A DNA stretch of 64,000 nucleotides from Vibrio tasmaniensis (GTDB lineage: Bacteria; Pseudomonadota; Gammaproteobacteria; Enterobacterales; Vibrionaceae): assembly GCF_024347635.1 (NCBI RefSeq), contig NZ_AP025510.1, forward strand, positions 3,100,001 through 3,164,000, in the 5' to 3' direction. Position 1 is the stretch's first letter. Every line of letters starts with the position of its first letter. This document shows, in pieces, positions 1 through 11,608 of this stretch. The notes beneath the pieces are model-generated. The model saw nothing but the letters and a program-made list of their open reading frames with translations. It did not search any database and was not told where the DNA came from. A program made the position numbers and the translations under genes.

Positions 1-84
1 GAAGCTCTGAAATACAGCACCGAGAAACAACAAGAAATCATGGATTACATTGAGCATTCACCCACTCAATATACTGATAAGTAA
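1..84 (+). CDS. 3' end of an unidentified gene (partial)
   Basis: An open frame runs from the window edge to a TAA at 82-84 and gives a 27-residue hydrophilic C-terminus ending in ...TQYTDK. In related genomes engB lies on this side of spf, but this tail does not look like an EngB C-terminus to me, so I leave it unnamed. It could be a chance frame. The stretch from 85 to 310 shows no gene. Confidence 0.35.
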   Translation, partial: EALKYSTEKQQEIMDYIEHSPTQYTDK

Positions 85-310
85 GACGTAAGTGATCAAT
101 GCATTATGAGTTACTTGTAAAATAAAAGTTATTTTCAAGAATAAAACAATCAACTTAGAGGCGAATTTAAATTACCAAATGCTGATCGAATTCCAGATCT
201 AAGGTAATCAGGTGTTTATCGCGGAGTTTGGATAAGTGTAACAAAAGGCACTAAAAATGGGAGATTTACGGGGGTAATAGTAGGTTGGACATATTTTTCT
301 TTGGCACAAG

Positions 311-415
311 AAAAAACGCCCCAGTCAAATACTGACTGGGGCGGCTGAATCAGCCTAATCCAATAACGTGAAACAAAAGGTCTGAAAGATAGAACATCTT
401 ACCTCTGTACCCTAC
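311..415 (-). ncRNA. spf: Spot 42 small RNA
   Basis: Read on the minus strand from 415, the sequence begins GTAGGGTACAGAGGTAAGAT and is nearly identical to enterobacterial Spot 42. It ends with a GC-rich terminator hairpin (GCCCCAGTC...GACTGGGGC) and a T-run at 316-311. Spot 42 is an Hfq-dependent riboregulator of carbon metabolism, repressed by CRP-cAMP in E. coli. The position downstream of polA on the same strand is the conserved location. A -10-like TACATT lies 7 nt before the 5' end. Confidence 0.95.
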
Positions 416-528
416 AAGATTTAATGTACAACAATTGCTCAGAAATGAAAACCGTTTTTGTAGTTTTTTTTCATGAATGTTTTATTAAAACACCCAAGCT
501 CTTCTTGTAGCTCAACTTTATTCGAGAC

Positions 529-557
529 AAAAAAAAGCCAGTGTTTGTGCACTGGCT
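529..557 (-). terminator. polA intrinsic terminator
   Basis: An 8-bp stem (536-543 with 550-557) around a 6-nt loop is followed on the minus strand by a run of eight T (536-529). It lies just past the polA stop and ends that transcript before spf. Confidence 0.85.
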
Positions 558-590
558 CATACTAATTTACTCAATAAGGTCAAAAACTGA

Positions 591-3389
591 TTAGTGGGCT
601 TGATCCCAGTTGTCACCGTGGCCAGCTTCCGCGACCAGCGGTACTTCAAGCTCTGCAGCGGATTCCATCAATTGTTGTACTTTACTTTCAATTTCGGCTA
701 AAGCTGACTCTTCCACTTCGAAGACCAATTCATCGTGTACTTGCATAAGCAGTTTCACACGACCATCACCTTCCGCTTGAATCCATTCATCCACTAGCAG
801 CATCGCTTTCTTAATAATGTCAGCAGCTGTCCCTTGCATTGGTGCGTTGATCGCCGCACGTTCAGCCGCTTTACGACGCATGCCATTACGAGATTGAATT
901 TCAGGAAGATGCAATCGACGACCGTAAATGGTTTCAACAAAGCCTTGCTCTGAAGCCGCACTACGTGTGTCTTCCATATACTGCATCACGCCAGGGTAAC
1001 GTTCGAAGTAAGTATCCATGTAGTGTTGTGCTTCGCCACGAGGAATACCCAATTGCTTAGCCAAGCCAAAGGCACTCATGCCGTAGATAAGACCGAAGTT
1101 AACGGCTTTAGCACGACGACGCTGTTCAGTGGTAACTTGATCAATAGCCACGCCGATAATCTCAGCAGCCGTTGCCGCGTGGATATCTTTGCCTTGTTGG
1201 AATGCTTCCAGCAGCGCTTTATCACCCGAAAGGTGCGCCATGATACGCAATTCAATTTGAGAGTAATCGACTGCTAGAATCTTCCAACCATGTTGTGCAA
1301 CGAATGCTTGGCGAATACGACGACCTTCTTCATTACGAATTGGGATGTTCTGGAGGTTTGGATCAGTAGAAGACAAACGACCGGTTGCCGTTACCGCTTG
1401 GTGGTAAGAAGTATGAACGCGACCCGTTTCAGCGTTGATCATCTTCGGCAGTTTATCGGTGTAAGTCGACTTCAGCTTAGCAAGACCACGATACTCAATG
1501 ATCAGCTTAGGCAACGGGTAATCAAGCGCCAGCTCTTGCAACACTTCCTCGTTAGTTGAAGGCGCACCTGATGGCGTTTTCTTGATAACTGGCAGACCCA
1601 TTTTCTCAAACAGGATCGCTTGCAGTTGTTTTGGCGATTTCATGTTGAACTCTTGCTCTGCAATCTCGTAAGCTTTCTGCTCTAGCTCATCCAGACGAAC
1701 CGCAATCTCTTGCGATTGAGCGCCTAGCAACATGTCATCAATGAATACACCAGTGCGTTCAATGCGAGACATAACAGGGATCAGCGGTACTTCGATTTCT
1801 TCATAGATGGTTTTAAGCTTTTCATCTTGCTCAATATTTTCCATCAGGCGGTTATGCAGACGTAGTGTCACGTCAGCATCTTCTGCGGCGTACGGAGAGG
1901 CTTCACCTAGCTCAATCTGGTTGAAAGTAAGCTGTTTCTTACCTTTACCTGCGATTTGCTCAAATGAGATGCAGCTATGCTGTAGGAAGCGTAGCGCTAG
2001 ACTGTCCATATCGTGCTTGCCACCTACACTATTGAAAACGTAAGAAGCCAGCATGGTATCGTGTTTGATGCCTTTCATCTCGATACCATAGCGCGCTAGC
2101 ACACTCATATCGTACTTCAGGTTTTGACCCACTTTAGCTTGAGCATCATCTTCAAGAATCGGTTTAAGTTGTTCAAGTACCCAATCACGATCCAGCTGTT
2201 GCGGTGCATCTAGGTAATCATGAGCAACTGGTACGTAAGCGGCAACGCCCTCTTCCGTCGCAAATGATAGACCGACTAGATTCGCGACCATGTAATCAAG
2301 GCTGTCTGTCTCAGTATCAAAAGCAAACAATTCAGCTGCTTTAAGCTTTTCTAACCAAACATTGAATGACGCTTCATCTAGAATCGTTTCGTAGTTACTG
2401 CGATCAATCGTCACAGCAGACGTATTCATCTCTACAGTAGACGTTGTTGCAGAAGCGCTGCTGCGTACTGATCCCGATTTTTCATCAGCTTCAACCACAC
2501 CACTGCCGCCTTCAAGCAGCTCGTTCAACCAAGATTTAAAGACCAGTTGACCGTATAACTTGATCAACTCATCGATATTGGGTTGTGCTTTTACCAATGA
2601 CTCAGGCGTCTCTTCAAGCTCAACATCTAGCTTGATTGTTGCAAGCTCGTAGGACATGTCAGCATTGGCTTTATTATCAGCCAGCTTCTTAGCCATCGTC
2701 TTCGAACCGCGGAAACCAAGCGCCGCAATATCATCAAGATTCTGATACAACTTTTCGATACTACCAATGCCTTGTAGTAAAGCCGTCGCTGTCTTGTCAC
2801 CCACACCCGGAACACCAGGGATGTTATCGACTTTATCGCCCATCAGTGCCAAATAATCGATGATCAGTTCTGGTGGGATACCAAACTTCTCAATCACACC
2901 TTCGCGATCCATTACCACGTTGGTCATGGTGTTGATCAGAGTAACGTTGTCATCAACTAACTGCGCCATATCTTTATCACCAGTACTGATAAGTACAGGC
3001 ATCCCCATCGCAGAAGCTTGAGAAGCAAGCGTACCAATCACATCATCCGCTTCAACACCGGGAATAGAGATAAGTGGCAAGCCCATTGCTCGAATCACAT
3101 TGTGCAATGGTTCTATTTGGCAACGAAGGTCATCGGGCATTGGTGGACGGTTTGCTTTGTACTCTGGGTACATGTCATCACGGAACGTCTTTCCTTTCGC
3201 ATCAAAAATTACCGCAATACGATCAGAAGCAAATTGACGCATCATGCTGCGTAGCATGTTAACCACGCCGTAAACAGCGTTGGTTGGGATATCACCATTA
3301 CTCATGGTGCCAGGGTAAGCATGGAACGCGCGATATAGGTAAGAAGAGCCATCGATCAGGATCAATGGATTATCAGGAATACGAGCCAT
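591..3389 (-). CDS. polA: DNA polymerase I
   Basis: A 932-residue full-length Pol I, close to the family's usual 928-930. It fills gaps, matures Okazaki fragments and takes part in excision repair. The N-terminal third is the 5'-3' exonuclease (starts [16 protein letters not shown]; metal-binding GDKDMAQ and [10 protein letters not shown]). The middle carries the 3'-5' proofreading domain with an intact [10 protein letters not shown] motif near residue 350. The C-terminal polymerase has DYSQIELR (motif A), [14 protein letters not shown] (motif B) and [11 protein letters not shown] (motif C). The gene is monocistronic with its own terminator; Spot 42 follows on the same strand. Confidence 0.98.
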   Translation of the reverse strand: MARIPDNPLILIDGSSYLYRAFHAYPGTMSNGDIPTNAVYGVVNMLRSMMRQFASDRIAVIFDAKGKTFRDDMYPEYKANRPPMPDDLRCQIEPLHNVIRAMGLPLISIPGVEADDVIGTLASQASAMGMPVLISTGDKDMAQLVDDNVTLINTMTNVVMDREGVIEKFGIPPELIIDYLALMGDKVDNIPGVPGVGDKTATALLQGIGSIEKLYQNLDDIAALGFRGSKTMAKKLADNKANADMSYELATIKLDVELEETPESLVKAQPNIDELIKLYGQLVFKSWLNELLEGGSGVVEADEKSGSVRSSASATTSTVEMNTSAVTIDRSNYETILDEASFNVWLEKLKAAELFAFDTETDSLDYMVANLVGLSFATEEGVAAYVPVAHDYLDAPQQLDRDWVLEQLKPILEDDAQAKVGQNLKYDMSVLARYGIEMKGIKHDTMLASYVFNSVGGKHDMDSLALRFLQHSCISFEQIAGKGKKQLTFNQIELGEASPYAAEDADVTLRLHNRLMENIEQDEKLKTIYEEIEVPLIPVMSRIERTGVFIDDMLLGAQSQEIAVRLDELEQKAYEIAEQEFNMKSPKQLQAILFEKMGLPVIKKTPSGAPSTNEEVLQELALDYPLPKLIIEYRGLAKLKSTYTDKLPKMINAETGRVHTSYHQAVTATGRLSSTDPNLQNIPIRNEEGRRIRQAFVAQHGWKILAVDYSQIELRIMAHLSGDKALLEAFQQGKDIHAATAAEIIGVAIDQVTTEQRRRAKAVNFGLIYGMSAFGLAKQLGIPRGEAQHYMDTYFERYPGVMQYMEDTRSAASEQGFVETIYGRRLHLPEIQSRNGMRRKAAERAAINAPMQGTAADIIKKAMLLVDEWIQAEGDGRVKLLMQVHDELVFEVEESALAEIESKVQQLMESAAELEVPLVAEAGHGDNWDQAH

Positions 3390-3760
3390 AATGTTTGTGT
3401 ATCCAATAAGTACAGAAATTATCTGTTAAGAATGCCACGTCTGTTGGTTGGATTCCATGTTGTCGATCTGTATCCGTTCACTCGGTTGTATTCGTTATAA
3501 TCGATTTGTTGTTGTTTTTTGTTCTTAGACGCAAGCGTTCTGTGGATAACTCTGTTTATATTATTTATCCACCCTGTTGAGAAGTAAGGTTAACAAATCA
3601 AAAAACACCAACAACACACTGAAAATAAAGAACAATTTTACAGATCGAACAGATGATCAACGATCTTTTTACGATCCTGCATTGTGGAAAAGAATGCTGA
3701 TGGTGTTTTATTCATAAAAAAACGTGCCACTAAATATGCATATTGTTGAATTGGAGGTAT

Positions 3761-3980
3761 AAAAAAAGCGACACCCGAAGATGTCGCCTAGCAAAAACTG
3801 GTAAAGCCATTCAAATTGAATACCACAGCTTTACCTAAAAGCTATAAATTACACTGGAAGCAATGTGAGCAATGTCGTGTCAAAAAGAACTTAGTACAAG
3901 TTCGCGAGAATTCTGTTGGGTAACCAAGTTGATACTTGAGTACTTAACATCCTTGTGAACATTTCCTCATTCCCTAAGAC
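3761..3980 (-). ncRNA. ryhB: RyhB iron-responsive small RNA (long Vibrio form)
   Basis: The minus strand at about 3880-3850 contains CACGACATTGCTCACATTGC followed by TTCCAG, the conserved RyhB pairing core. The RNA ends at a hairpin (3768-3773 with 3782-3787) plus seven T at 3767-3761. Its start is set by a sigma70 promoter overlapped by a Fur-type box (3988-4015). The implied length, about 220 nt, fits Vibrio RyhB, which is known to be more than twice the E. coli length. RyhB is made when iron is scarce and destabilises mRNAs of iron-using proteins. The exact 5' end (about 3980) is inferred from the promoter. Confidence 0.93.
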
Positions 3981-3985
3981 AGGGT

Positions 3986-4044
3986 TAATAATAATGATTC
4001 TCATTTAATAGTCAACAACTAAATGATAATAAATCTCATTAAAT
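3986..4044 (-). promoter_or_regulatory. ryhB promoter with two Fur-type boxes
   Basis: On the minus strand, TTGACT (4015-4010) and TATTAT (3993-3988) are separated by 16 nt. The spacer contains AATGAGAATCATTATT, a good match to the Fur consensus GATAATGATAATCATTATC. A second similar AT-rich stretch (about 4021-4044, AATGAGATTTATTATCATTT) lies immediately upstream. Iron-loaded Fur bound here would block ryhB transcription. Confidence 0.8.
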
Positions 4045-4082
4045 TCATTTAAAATGATTTATCCCCCCAATAAAGCAAATCA

Positions 4083-4523
4083 TTAAGCTGATAATTGCTT
4101 CACGAAATGGATTCGATTTTCATTAATCTCTTCTTTTTCTACCAGTTTTTCTATTCGATAGCCATTTTTCAATAGTAAACACAGCATCGCAGGAAACTGG
4201 TTACGAGATTTTACTTTCAGATGCTCATAACCCCGCTCTTGTGCCCACAGCTCCTGAACATCTAATTGAGCCTGTGCGACACCCTTATTTCTTGCAAACG
4301 GTGACACACCACCAAACCAGCTATAGAAAGTATTTGAGTTAAGCTCATAACCAATTTTAAAGCCGAGTAACACGTTCGCCTCTTCAGCCACTAAGATCAG
4401 GCTCTTTTTCCCTTCAAGTCGAGCTGTCAGTGAAGCGACACTCTCTTTTCGAGCAAACTCAGAGATCTGCTCGGCAACAGACACAACCTCTTCCAGTGAA
4501 CCTTCACGCACGATTACAGACAT
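4083..4523 (-). CDS. GNAT-family N-acetyltransferase
   Basis: A 146-residue protein with the GNAT layout: an N-terminal strand-helix, a central strand region (SLILVAEEANVLLGFKIGYE), then a VSPFARNKGVAQAQLD segment that stands where the acetyl-CoA binding (R/Q)xxGxG/A loop sits. The substrate cannot be told. The ATG at 4523 has AGGAGA 6 nt upstream; the longer frame to 4565 has no comparable site, so I use 4523. It follows hemB on the same strand with a 78-nt gap and may be co-transcribed with it; ryhB begins about 100 nt further on. Confidence 0.8.
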   Translation of the reverse strand: MSVIVREGSLEEVVSVAEQISEFARKESVASLTARLEGKKSLILVAEEANVLLGFKIGYELNSNTFYSWFGGVSPFARNKGVAQAQLDVQELWAQERGYEHLKVKSRNQFPAMLCLLLKNGYRIEKLVEKEEINENRIHFVKQLSA

Positions 4524-4601
4524 ACTTGTTCTCCTCATAAACAAAAGGGCTGACACAATGGCCAACCCTTTAATTGATTCATCTAATTGAACGCTAAATC
4601 A

Positions 4602-5696
<1,095 letters not shown>

Positions 5697-5853
5697 CTAA
5701 ATACAGGCAAAAGCATATCACTGATGGCTCAGGACGCTAGCAGTAAAATATAAAACCCACTCAAAAACAGGGATAAATGGCAAAAAATGACCTTCTCCTC
5801 ACACTGCCGTATACTCATGACAACTCAGTAAAGACTGCTTTCAGGACAAAATA

Positions 5854-6615
5854 ATGATCGACACCCATGCTCATATTTACGCGAGCGAATTCGATGAAGA
5901 CCGTGAACAAGTGGTGCAGCGCGCACTGGCTCAAGGTATTGATACCATTCTATTGCCGAACATCGATTTAGAATCTATCGAGCCAATGCTAGCGACGGAA
6001 GCTCAGTTTCCTGATGTGTGCCGTTCAATGATGGGCTTACACCCTTGTTATGTGGATGCGAATATCGAGCAAACCCTCAAAACGATTAGAGCTTGGTTTG
6101 ATAAACATGACTTTATCGCCGTGGGTGAGATTGGTATCGACTTGTACTGGGATAAAACCTTCAAGGCTGAACAAGAGATGGCTTTCGTGACTCAACTGCA
6201 ATGGGCAAAAGAGCTCGATCTGCCTGTGGTGATCCACACTCGTGATTCCATTGAAGAGACACTGACTCTACTTCGTAAAGAACAAGACGGCAGCTTACGT
6301 GGCGTATTCCACTGCTTTGGCAGCAGCTTAGAGGAGGCCCAAGCAATCAACGAGCTAGGCTTTCACTTAGGTTTAGGCGGTGTATCGACCTTTAAGAACT
6401 CAGGAATGGACAAGGTGATTCCACATCTTGATATGAATTACGTCATTCTAGAGACAGATTGCCCGTATTTAGCACCAACACCCAATCGCGGTAAACGTAA
6501 TGAGCCAGCCTACACGGAATTGGTAGCAAAACGCATCGCTGAATTGCGCGGGATTACCCTTGAAGAAGTCGACAGTATAACGACCAGCAACGCTAAATTA
6601 CTGTTTGGTTTATAA
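5854..6615 (+). CDS. tatD: TatD-family metal-dependent hydrolase/DNase
   Basis: A 253-residue TIM-barrel amidohydrolase-type protein. Metal ligands are visible: the N-terminal DTHAHI (HxH), the Glu of GEIGID, later His residues in VVIHTRD and FHCFG, and the terminal Asp of LETDCPYLAP. TatD-family members are Mg-dependent 3'-5' exonucleases or deoxyribonucleases; despite the name they are not needed for Tat export in E. coli. Here the gene converges on tatC instead of following it in the operon, with a shared bidirectional terminator between the two. Confidence 0.9.
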   Translation: MIDTHAHIYASEFDEDREQVVQRALAQGIDTILLPNIDLESIEPMLATEAQFPDVCRSMMGLHPCYVDANIEQTLKTIRAWFDKHDFIAVGEIGIDLYWDKTFKAEQEMAFVTQLQWAKELDLPVVIHTRDSIEETLTLLRKEQDGSLRGVFHCFGSSLEEAQAINELGFHLGLGGVSTFKNSGMDKVIPHLDMNYVILETDCPYLAPTPNRGKRNEPAYTELVAKRIAELRGITLEEVDSITTSNAKLLFGL

Positions 6616-6722
6616 TATCCAATCACAGTAAGTCATCAGAAGTAACGCAGTGATCGAGCTTTAAAACAAGTGAGCGTAACCCGTTATTTATGACAATGGT
6701 ATAATCGACATTCGATAAACAG

Positions 6723-6763
6723 ACACAATAAAAAAGCGGCCTCGGGCCGCTTTTTTATTGTGT
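6723..6763. terminator. Bidirectional terminator between tatD and tatC
   Basis: A 41-nt inverted repeat with a 19-bp arm each side of a 3-nt loop (TCG at 6742-6744). The GC core AGCGGCC/GGCCGCT is flanked by A-run and T-run, so it can end transcripts from both convergent genes. Confidence 0.92.
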
Positions 6764-6807
6764 GATTTTTGCTGAAGGACTCTAGCAATTATGTTCTTAC
6801 AGCAGAA

Positions 6808-7563
6808 TCAAGACTCAGCTTCTTCCTCTTCATCCGCATCTGGCTTACGCACATAGAAACGCGCGAAGAACAGACCAATCTCAAACAGAATACACATTGG
6901 AATCGCCAACAGTGTCTGCGAGATCATATCGGGAGGTGTCAGCATCATACCGACGATAAAAGCACCGACAACAATGTACGGACGCTTTTCAGACAGAGCC
7001 TTAGGCGTTGTCGCCCCCGTCCAACATAACAAGATAATCGCGACTGGTACTTCAAAAGCAATACCAAAAGCAAAGAACAGCGCGAGTACAAAATCGAGAT
7101 AACTTGATATGTCTGTTGCGAACTCTACTTGCCCTAAGGAAATAGCCGTGAAGAAACTAAATACCAATGGGAATACTACGAAGTAAGCGAACGCCACACC
7201 ACAGTAAAACAGCAAAGAACTTGAAGCCAATAGCGGCATGATCAAGCGTTTTTCATGCTTGTACAAACCCGGAGCAACAAAGGCCCACACCTGATACAAA
7301 ATAAACGGCACAGCGACAAAAATAGACGCGATTAAGGTTAATTTTAGCGGTGTAAAAAATGGCGATGCAACATCTGTTGCGATCATCGTCGCCCCTTCAG
7401 GCAGACGATCTACCAAAGGTGCTGATACGAATTCATAAATATCATTAGCAAAATAAATTAGCCCGACAAATATCACTAGCACCGCGACAATCGCACGTAG
7501 TAGGCGATTACGTAATTCTAGAAGATGGCTAATTAAAGGCTGTGTCTGCTCAGTCGAAGACAT
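6808..7563 (-). CDS. tatC: Sec-independent (Tat) translocase subunit TatC
   Basis: A 251-residue inner-membrane protein with six predicted hydrophobic segments. It is the twin-arginine signal receptor that works with TatA and TatB. Family marks visible near the N-terminus are [13 protein letters not shown] and, after helix 1, the periplasmic [13 protein letters not shown]; later come [12 protein letters not shown] and FGIAFEVPV with its conserved Glu. AGAGG lies 6 nt before the ATG. It is the last gene of the minus-strand tat block and is separated from tatB by 146 nt that contain a short tandem repeat. Confidence 0.96.
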   Translation of the reverse strand: MSSTEQTQPLISHLLELRNRLLRAIVAVLVIFVGLIYFANDIYEFVSAPLVDRLPEGATMIATDVASPFFTPLKLTLIASIFVAVPFILYQVWAFVAPGLYKHEKRLIMPLLASSSLLFYCGVAFAYFVVFPLVFSFFTAISLGQVEFATDISSYLDFVLALFFAFGIAFEVPVAIILLCWTGATTPKALSEKRPYIVVGAFIVGMMLTPPDMISQTLLAIPMCILFEIGLFFARFYVRKPDADEEEEAES

Positions 7564-7615
7564 GTCAAACCTCTTAAACAGGAAGATCGAAAAGGAGTCG
7601 CGTGTATCTATCCAG

Positions 7616-7695
7616 TTGAATTGGTATCCACTTGAATAGTTATTTACTTGAATAGCTATCTACTTAAACATCTAGCGACTCAAGTATCTGGCGAC
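7616..7695. repeat. Five degenerate 16-bp tandem repeats between tatB and tatC
   Basis: Units start at 7616, 7632, 7648, 7664 and 7680. The middle pair TTGAATAGTTATTTAC and TTGAATAGCTATCTAC differ at two positions; the outer copies are more diverged (for example TCAAGTATCTGGCGAC). The period is constant at 16 bp, so the array cannot keep an open frame unit by unit. It lies just before the tatC ribosome-binding region in the transcript. Confidence 0.8.
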
Positions 7696-7709
7696 TCCTC
7701 CTTGCGAGA

Positions 7710-8117
7710 CTATTCGGCTTTCTTATCTGACGATGCTGAAGCTTCGCTGTTGACCTGAATGGTTTCAGATTCCACAGTTTCCGTGACACTAGGTTCAGTC
7801 TCACTTGGCTTATCAGACTCAGGCTTAGCATACGGACGTTGAACTTGAGCAGCGGCCTGCTTGAGTTCATCGACTGACGCTTTTAGGTCTGGAGATAAAT
7901 CTTCCATACCCATTTTTTCCGCCTTGCGTAGGTTTTCTTGCAGCTCTTGCACCTTAAGCTCGTGAGAAAGTTCATCTTTCACACTGTTTGCCATGCTTTT
8001 CGCTTGTCCAACAAACTTGGAAATACTACGAATCGCAACGGGCAAACGCTCAGGTCCTAAAACCACTAACCCAACGACAGATATTAATACCAGTTCCCAA
8101 AAACCGATATCAAACAC
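7710..8117 (-). CDS. tatB: Tat translocase subunit TatB
   Basis: A 135-residue protein with the TatB pattern: [26 protein letters not shown] (short transmembrane helix, hinge Gly-Pro, Glu-Arg), then an amphipathic helix, then a low-complexity acidic/polar tail rich in S, E and T. It forms the signal-peptide receptor complex with TatC at the inner membrane. It starts 3 nt after the tatA stop, so the two are surely co-transcribed. Confidence 0.95.
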   Translation of the reverse strand: MFDIGFWELVLISVVGLVVLGPERLPVAIRSISKFVGQAKSMANSVKDELSHELKVQELQENLRKAEKMGMEDLSPDLKASVDELKQAAAQVQRPYAKPESDKPSETEPSVTETVESETIQVNSEASASSDKKAE

Positions 8118-8120
8118 GAT

Positions 8121-8375
8121 TTACGCCTGCTCTTTGTCTTTCTTTGTTTCAGCAGTTGTTTCAGCGCTAGCTTCTGTCTTCTGCTGTTCAATATTCTTTG
8201 GTTCGAAGTCTGCGTCTTTCTTATCTGCAGGCTTGTCTTCATCGCTCATTGCTTTCTTGAAGCCTTTCACCGCTGAACCTAAGTCACCACCCATACCGCG
8301 CAGTTTCTTTGTTCCGAAAAGTAAAATTACAATTACAGCAATGATTAGAAGTTGCCAAATACTGATACCACCCAT
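8121..8375 (-). CDS. tatA: Tat translocase pore-forming subunit TatA
   Basis: An 84-residue protein with one N-terminal membrane helix ([18 protein letters not shown]), the conserved [14 protein letters not shown] hinge and amphipathic helix, and a charged tail. TatA oligomers form the transport conduit. The start used is the ATG at 8375 because GAGGA is 8 nt upstream of it; the ATG at 8381 is only about 2 nt from the same site. It is the first tat gene after ubiB. Confidence 0.95.
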   Translation of the reverse strand: MGGISIWQLLIIAVIVILLFGTKKLRGMGGDLGSAVKGFKKAMSDEDKPADKKDADFEPKNIEQQKTEASAETTAETKKDKEQA

Positions 8376-8429
8376 TGTCATTGTCCTCGGGTCTGTCTAC
8401 ACATAAAAAATATTAAGAGAGTCTACTGT

Positions 8430-10064
8430 CTAACGACGGTAAGCTCGCCAACTAAGCAGCCAAAATGTGACACCTGCGATGCCACAGCCCATAGATAGCT
8501 GCTCATAAGGGCTTGAAACTAATATTGCGGAGCATACGACTAAAGTTGCTCCAACGCCAAACAAAAACTTTCCAGTTGCTTGCTGACGCTTACTATCTCT
8601 ATAGCCTTGATAAAGCTGATCCATTCTGTGGTTCATGGCTTTACCTTGGCGCAAGCTGTCATAAAGTAGCTCTGGCAGCTCTGGCAGTTTTTCTGCCCAG
8701 AATGGCGCACGCTCTTTTACTGCGTTAATCACAGCTTGCGGCCCCACCTGATTCATCATCCAGGTTTCAAGGAAAGGTTTAGCCGTTGCCCACAAATCAA
8801 GTTGCGGATACAACTGGCGGCCTAGGCCTTCCACATACAACAAGGTCTTCTGCAGAAGCACCAACTGAGGTTGAACCTCCATGTTGAAACGTCTTGCTGT
8901 ATTAAATAAGTTTAGCAACACATGGCCAAATGAGATCTCGCCAAGTGGTTTTGCAAAAATCGGCTCACACACCATACGAATCGCGAATTCGAAATCGTTG
9001 ACGTTGGTGTCATGTGGAACCCACCCCGAATCCACGTGAAGCTCGGCGACTTTTCGGTAATCTCGATTAAAGAAAGCCAGCAGGTTTTCGGCTAAATAAC
9101 GCTTATCTTCGCTGTTAAGCGTGCCGACAATGCCACAATCCAAGCCAATCCACTGCGGGTTATCTGGATTTTCGGGGTTAACGAATACGTTGCCTGGGTG
9201 CATGTCTGCATGGAAAAAGCTATCTCGGAATACTTGGGTGAAGAATACCGTCACACCACGTTCCGCGAGCAATTTCATGTTAGTGCCGTTGGCGTTTAGC
9301 GTCTCTATATCCGAAACCTGAATACCATAGATTCGCTCTGACACCATCAAGGTTTCACTGCTTAAATCAGGGATAACCTCTGGAACATACAGCTCTTCAC
9401 TGCCTTCAAAATTACGTCGAAGTTGAATCGCATTGGCCGCCTCACGGCGCAGGTCTAGTTCATCCAGTAACGTTTTTTCGTACTCGTGAACTACCTCAAC
9501 AGGTTTCAAACGACGTGCTTCAGGAAGCGACTTAGCGACTATACGCGCCATTCGGTGCATCAGTTTTAGATCTGCATCAATCACCGGGCGAATATCAGGG
9601 CGAATTACCTTCAGAACAATCTCACGGCCGTTCTCTTTGAGTTTCGCAGTATGCACCTGAGCGATAGAAGCTGAGGCCAGTGGCTCGATATCAAAGTCGG
9701 TAAACCAGTTATCTAGGCTGCCACCGAGGGCTTTTTCCATATCTCGCTTAGCCAATTGACCATCAAACGGCGCCACTTGGTCTTGCAATAGCGCCAGCTG
9801 ATCCGCGATATGAGGAGGAAATAGGTCGCGACGCGTTGACATCATCTGACCAAACTTAATCCAAACAGGCCCTAACTCTTGCAATGCTAAGCGCAAGCGG
9901 TGGCCTAATTCTTTATCTTGATGCTTATTCTTGAGCCAAAACAGTGACTTTCGGGCCAACAAAGGGGCTTTGGTCAACTGGTGCTCAGGCATCAATTCAT
10001 CAAGGCCGTATTCCAACTGTACCTTGATAATATGATAAAGACGTTTCAGTTCTGTTGGGGTCAT
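8430..10064 (-). CDS. ubiB: Ubiquinone biosynthesis kinase-like protein UbiB
   Basis: A 544-residue atypical kinase/ATPase of the ABC1/ADCK family needed for ubiquinone synthesis. Visible marks are the KxGQ segment ([17 protein letters not shown], near residue 75), ASIAQVH (an Ala-rich loop in place of a normal P-loop), the VLKVIRPDI lysine, [11 protein letters not shown] (catalytic loop) and LDCGIVGTL (the DFG-equivalent). Two hydrophobic C-terminal stretches (residues about 495-540) anchor it in the inner membrane. Its start overlaps the ubiJ stop by 4 nt (ATGA), so translation is probably coupled. Confidence 0.97.
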   Translation of the reverse strand: MTPTELKRLYHIIKVQLEYGLDELMPEHQLTKAPLLARKSLFWLKNKHQDKELGHRLRLALQELGPVWIKFGQMMSTRRDLFPPHIADQLALLQDQVAPFDGQLAKRDMEKALGGSLDNWFTDFDIEPLASASIAQVHTAKLKENGREIVLKVIRPDIRPVIDADLKLMHRMARIVAKSLPEARRLKPVEVVHEYEKTLLDELDLRREAANAIQLRRNFEGSEELYVPEVIPDLSSETLMVSERIYGIQVSDIETLNANGTNMKLLAERGVTVFFTQVFRDSFFHADMHPGNVFVNPENPDNPQWIGLDCGIVGTLNSEDKRYLAENLLAFFNRDYRKVAELHVDSGWVPHDTNVNDFEFAIRMVCEPIFAKPLGEISFGHVLLNLFNTARRFNMEVQPQLVLLQKTLLYVEGLGRQLYPQLDLWATAKPFLETWMMNQVGPQAVINAVKERAPFWAEKLPELPELLYDSLRQGKAMNHRMDQLYQGYRDSKRQQATGKFLFGVGATLVVCSAILVSSPYEQLSMGCGIAGVTFWLLSWRAYRR

Positions 10065-10666
10065 GCTTTCTCCAACAGAGCGTTCAATTTAGCTTCAAGG
10101 CGTGCAGCTGAGCTTTTCACGTCATCAACCTGATCGCAAAAATGTGCCACTTCTAAGGGTGCTGGTGCAATCTTCCACTCTTCAGTTAATACCTGAGCGA
10201 GATGGTTTTGATGCTTAGTCGCTTGCTTAGCCACAAGGCCACCGACATTCTTAACGCCTTGTACCAAGGTATGAGCAACCACATCACCCGTCACGCGCGA
10301 TAGCCACTCTTCCAAGTCAGGCTTGCAGTCTGTCATTAGCTGAGCAAATTTCTGAGCCAGTTGAATATCACCCTCTAAGATCAGCTTATCTTGCTTGATC
10401 AGTTTGGTGATGTTCGATTGCTCACGCAGTTCTGGAAGTACCGATAGATTCAAAGATAGGTAGCAATCAGGTTGCCCTTCGTATTCAGACAACACATCGA
10501 TTTGTTGGCTAAAAACGAAAGTGAGAGTTTTATTCAGCTCTTTCAAATTAACTTGAATGATCTGCCCCTTTAAACGAGACAAACGACGAACCAAAGCTGG
10601 ATCATCGTTCACGAAAGTATTTAAAGAGGTTTCAATAACCGCGGTGACCAATGGATCAAATGGCAT
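10061..10666 (-). CDS. ubiJ: Ubiquinone biosynthesis accessory factor UbiJ
   Basis: A 201-residue protein with an N-terminal SCP2-like lipid-binding domain (about residues 10-120) and a C-terminal coiled-coil-like stretch ([20 protein letters not shown]). UbiJ binds polyprenyl lipids and, with UbiK, supports the soluble Ubi complex that carries out late ubiquinone steps. The order ubiE-ubiJ-ubiB is the conserved gammaproteobacterial operon; ubiK is in this window at 63.3 kb. Confidence 0.93.
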   Translation of the reverse strand: MPFDPLVTAVIETSLNTFVNDDPALVRRLSRLKGQIIQVNLKELNKTLTFVFSQQIDVLSEYEGQPDCYLSLNLSVLPELREQSNITKLIKQDKLILEGDIQLAQKFAQLMTDCKPDLEEWLSRVTGDVVAHTLVQGVKNVGGLVAKQATKHQNHLAQVLTEEWKIAPAPLEVAHFCDQVDDVKSSAARLEAKLNALLEKA

Positions 10667-10763
10667 GACTGTCCTTACCTTTGAAAACGGATAAGCGTTA
10701 ACCTATCCGTTCTGTCTTTATTCTTATTTTTAGCGTGCTCTACGAGCCTGCTACCAAGTTCGA

Positions 10764-11558
10764 CTAGAACTTGTAACCGCGGTGCAGCGCTACAATGCCG
10801 CCCGTTAGGTTGAAGTATTTCGTATTTTCAAAACCCGCTTCTTGCATCATACCTTCCAAGGTTTCTTGGTTCGGGTGCATGCGGATAGATTCTGCAAGGT
10901 AACGATAGCTGTCTGCATCGTTAGCAATCAGTTCACCCATTTTTGGCAATAGGTGGAAAGAGTAGGCATCGTAAACCTTTGATAAAGGCTCAAGTACTGG
11001 CTTAGAAAACTCAAGGACCAACAGACGACCACCCGGCTTAAGTACGCGGTACATTGAACGCAGTGCTTGGTCTTTGTCGGTTACGTTACGCAGACAAAAG
11101 CTGATGGTAATGCAATCGAAGTAGTTGTCTGGGAACGGCAGTTCTTCAGCATTCGCTTGAACGTAATGTACATTGCCAACAATACCGCTATCACGCAGTT
11201 TATCGCGGCCAACATTCAGCATTGAGTTGTTGATATCAGCAAGAACCACGTGGCCTTTTTCACCAACGATGCGTGAGAATTTCGCAGTAAGGTCACCAGT
11301 ACCACCACCTAGGTCTAGGATACGTTGACCAGGGCGAACGCCACTGCAATCAATCGTGAATCGCTTCCACAAGCGGTGAACACCACCCGACATTAAGTCA
11401 TTCATGATGTCGTATTTAGCGGCTACAGAGTGAAATACCTCTGCTACTTTCGCGACTTTCTGGTCTTTTGCGACTGTTTCGAAACCAAAGTGTGTGGTTT
11501 CTGACTCTACTGCTGAATTTGTCTGCACGCTTGTGTCCATAATGCTGTTATCTACCAT
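10764..11558 (-). CDS. ubiE: Ubiquinone/menaquinone biosynthesis C-methyltransferase
   Basis: A class I SAM-dependent methyltransferase of 264 residues (258 if the internal ATG at 11540 is used; neither start has a strong ribosome site). It C-methylates demethylmenaquinol and the ubiquinone precursor. The SAM motif [16 protein letters not shown] and the family signatures [17 protein letters not shown] and [20 protein letters not shown] are intact, and it ends in [12 protein letters not shown], typical of UbiE. It follows rmuC with a 50-nt gap and precedes ubiJ by about 97 nt. Confidence 0.97.
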   Translation of the reverse strand: MVDNSIMDTSVQTNSAVESETTHFGFETVAKDQKVAKVAEVFHSVAAKYDIMNDLMSGGVHRLWKRFTIDCSGVRPGQRILDLGGGTGDLTAKFSRIVGEKGHVVLADINNSMLNVGRDKLRDSGIVGNVHYVQANAEELPFPDNYFDCITISFCLRNVTDKDQALRSMYRVLKPGGRLLVLEFSKPVLEPLSKVYDAYSFHLLPKMGELIANDADSYRYLAESIRMHPNQETLEGMMQEAGFENTKYFNLTGGIVALHRGYKF

Positions 11559-11608
11559 GGTAAGTTCTCATCGACAGTACACTCTCTATTTAGAGGCGCT
11601 GCGGCCGA

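Noticed and set aside
255..275. Shared string GGAGATTTACGG(G/A)GGT at about 258 and 54538
   Set aside because: Only about 16 bp are alike and the surroundings differ; too little to call a mobile repeat.
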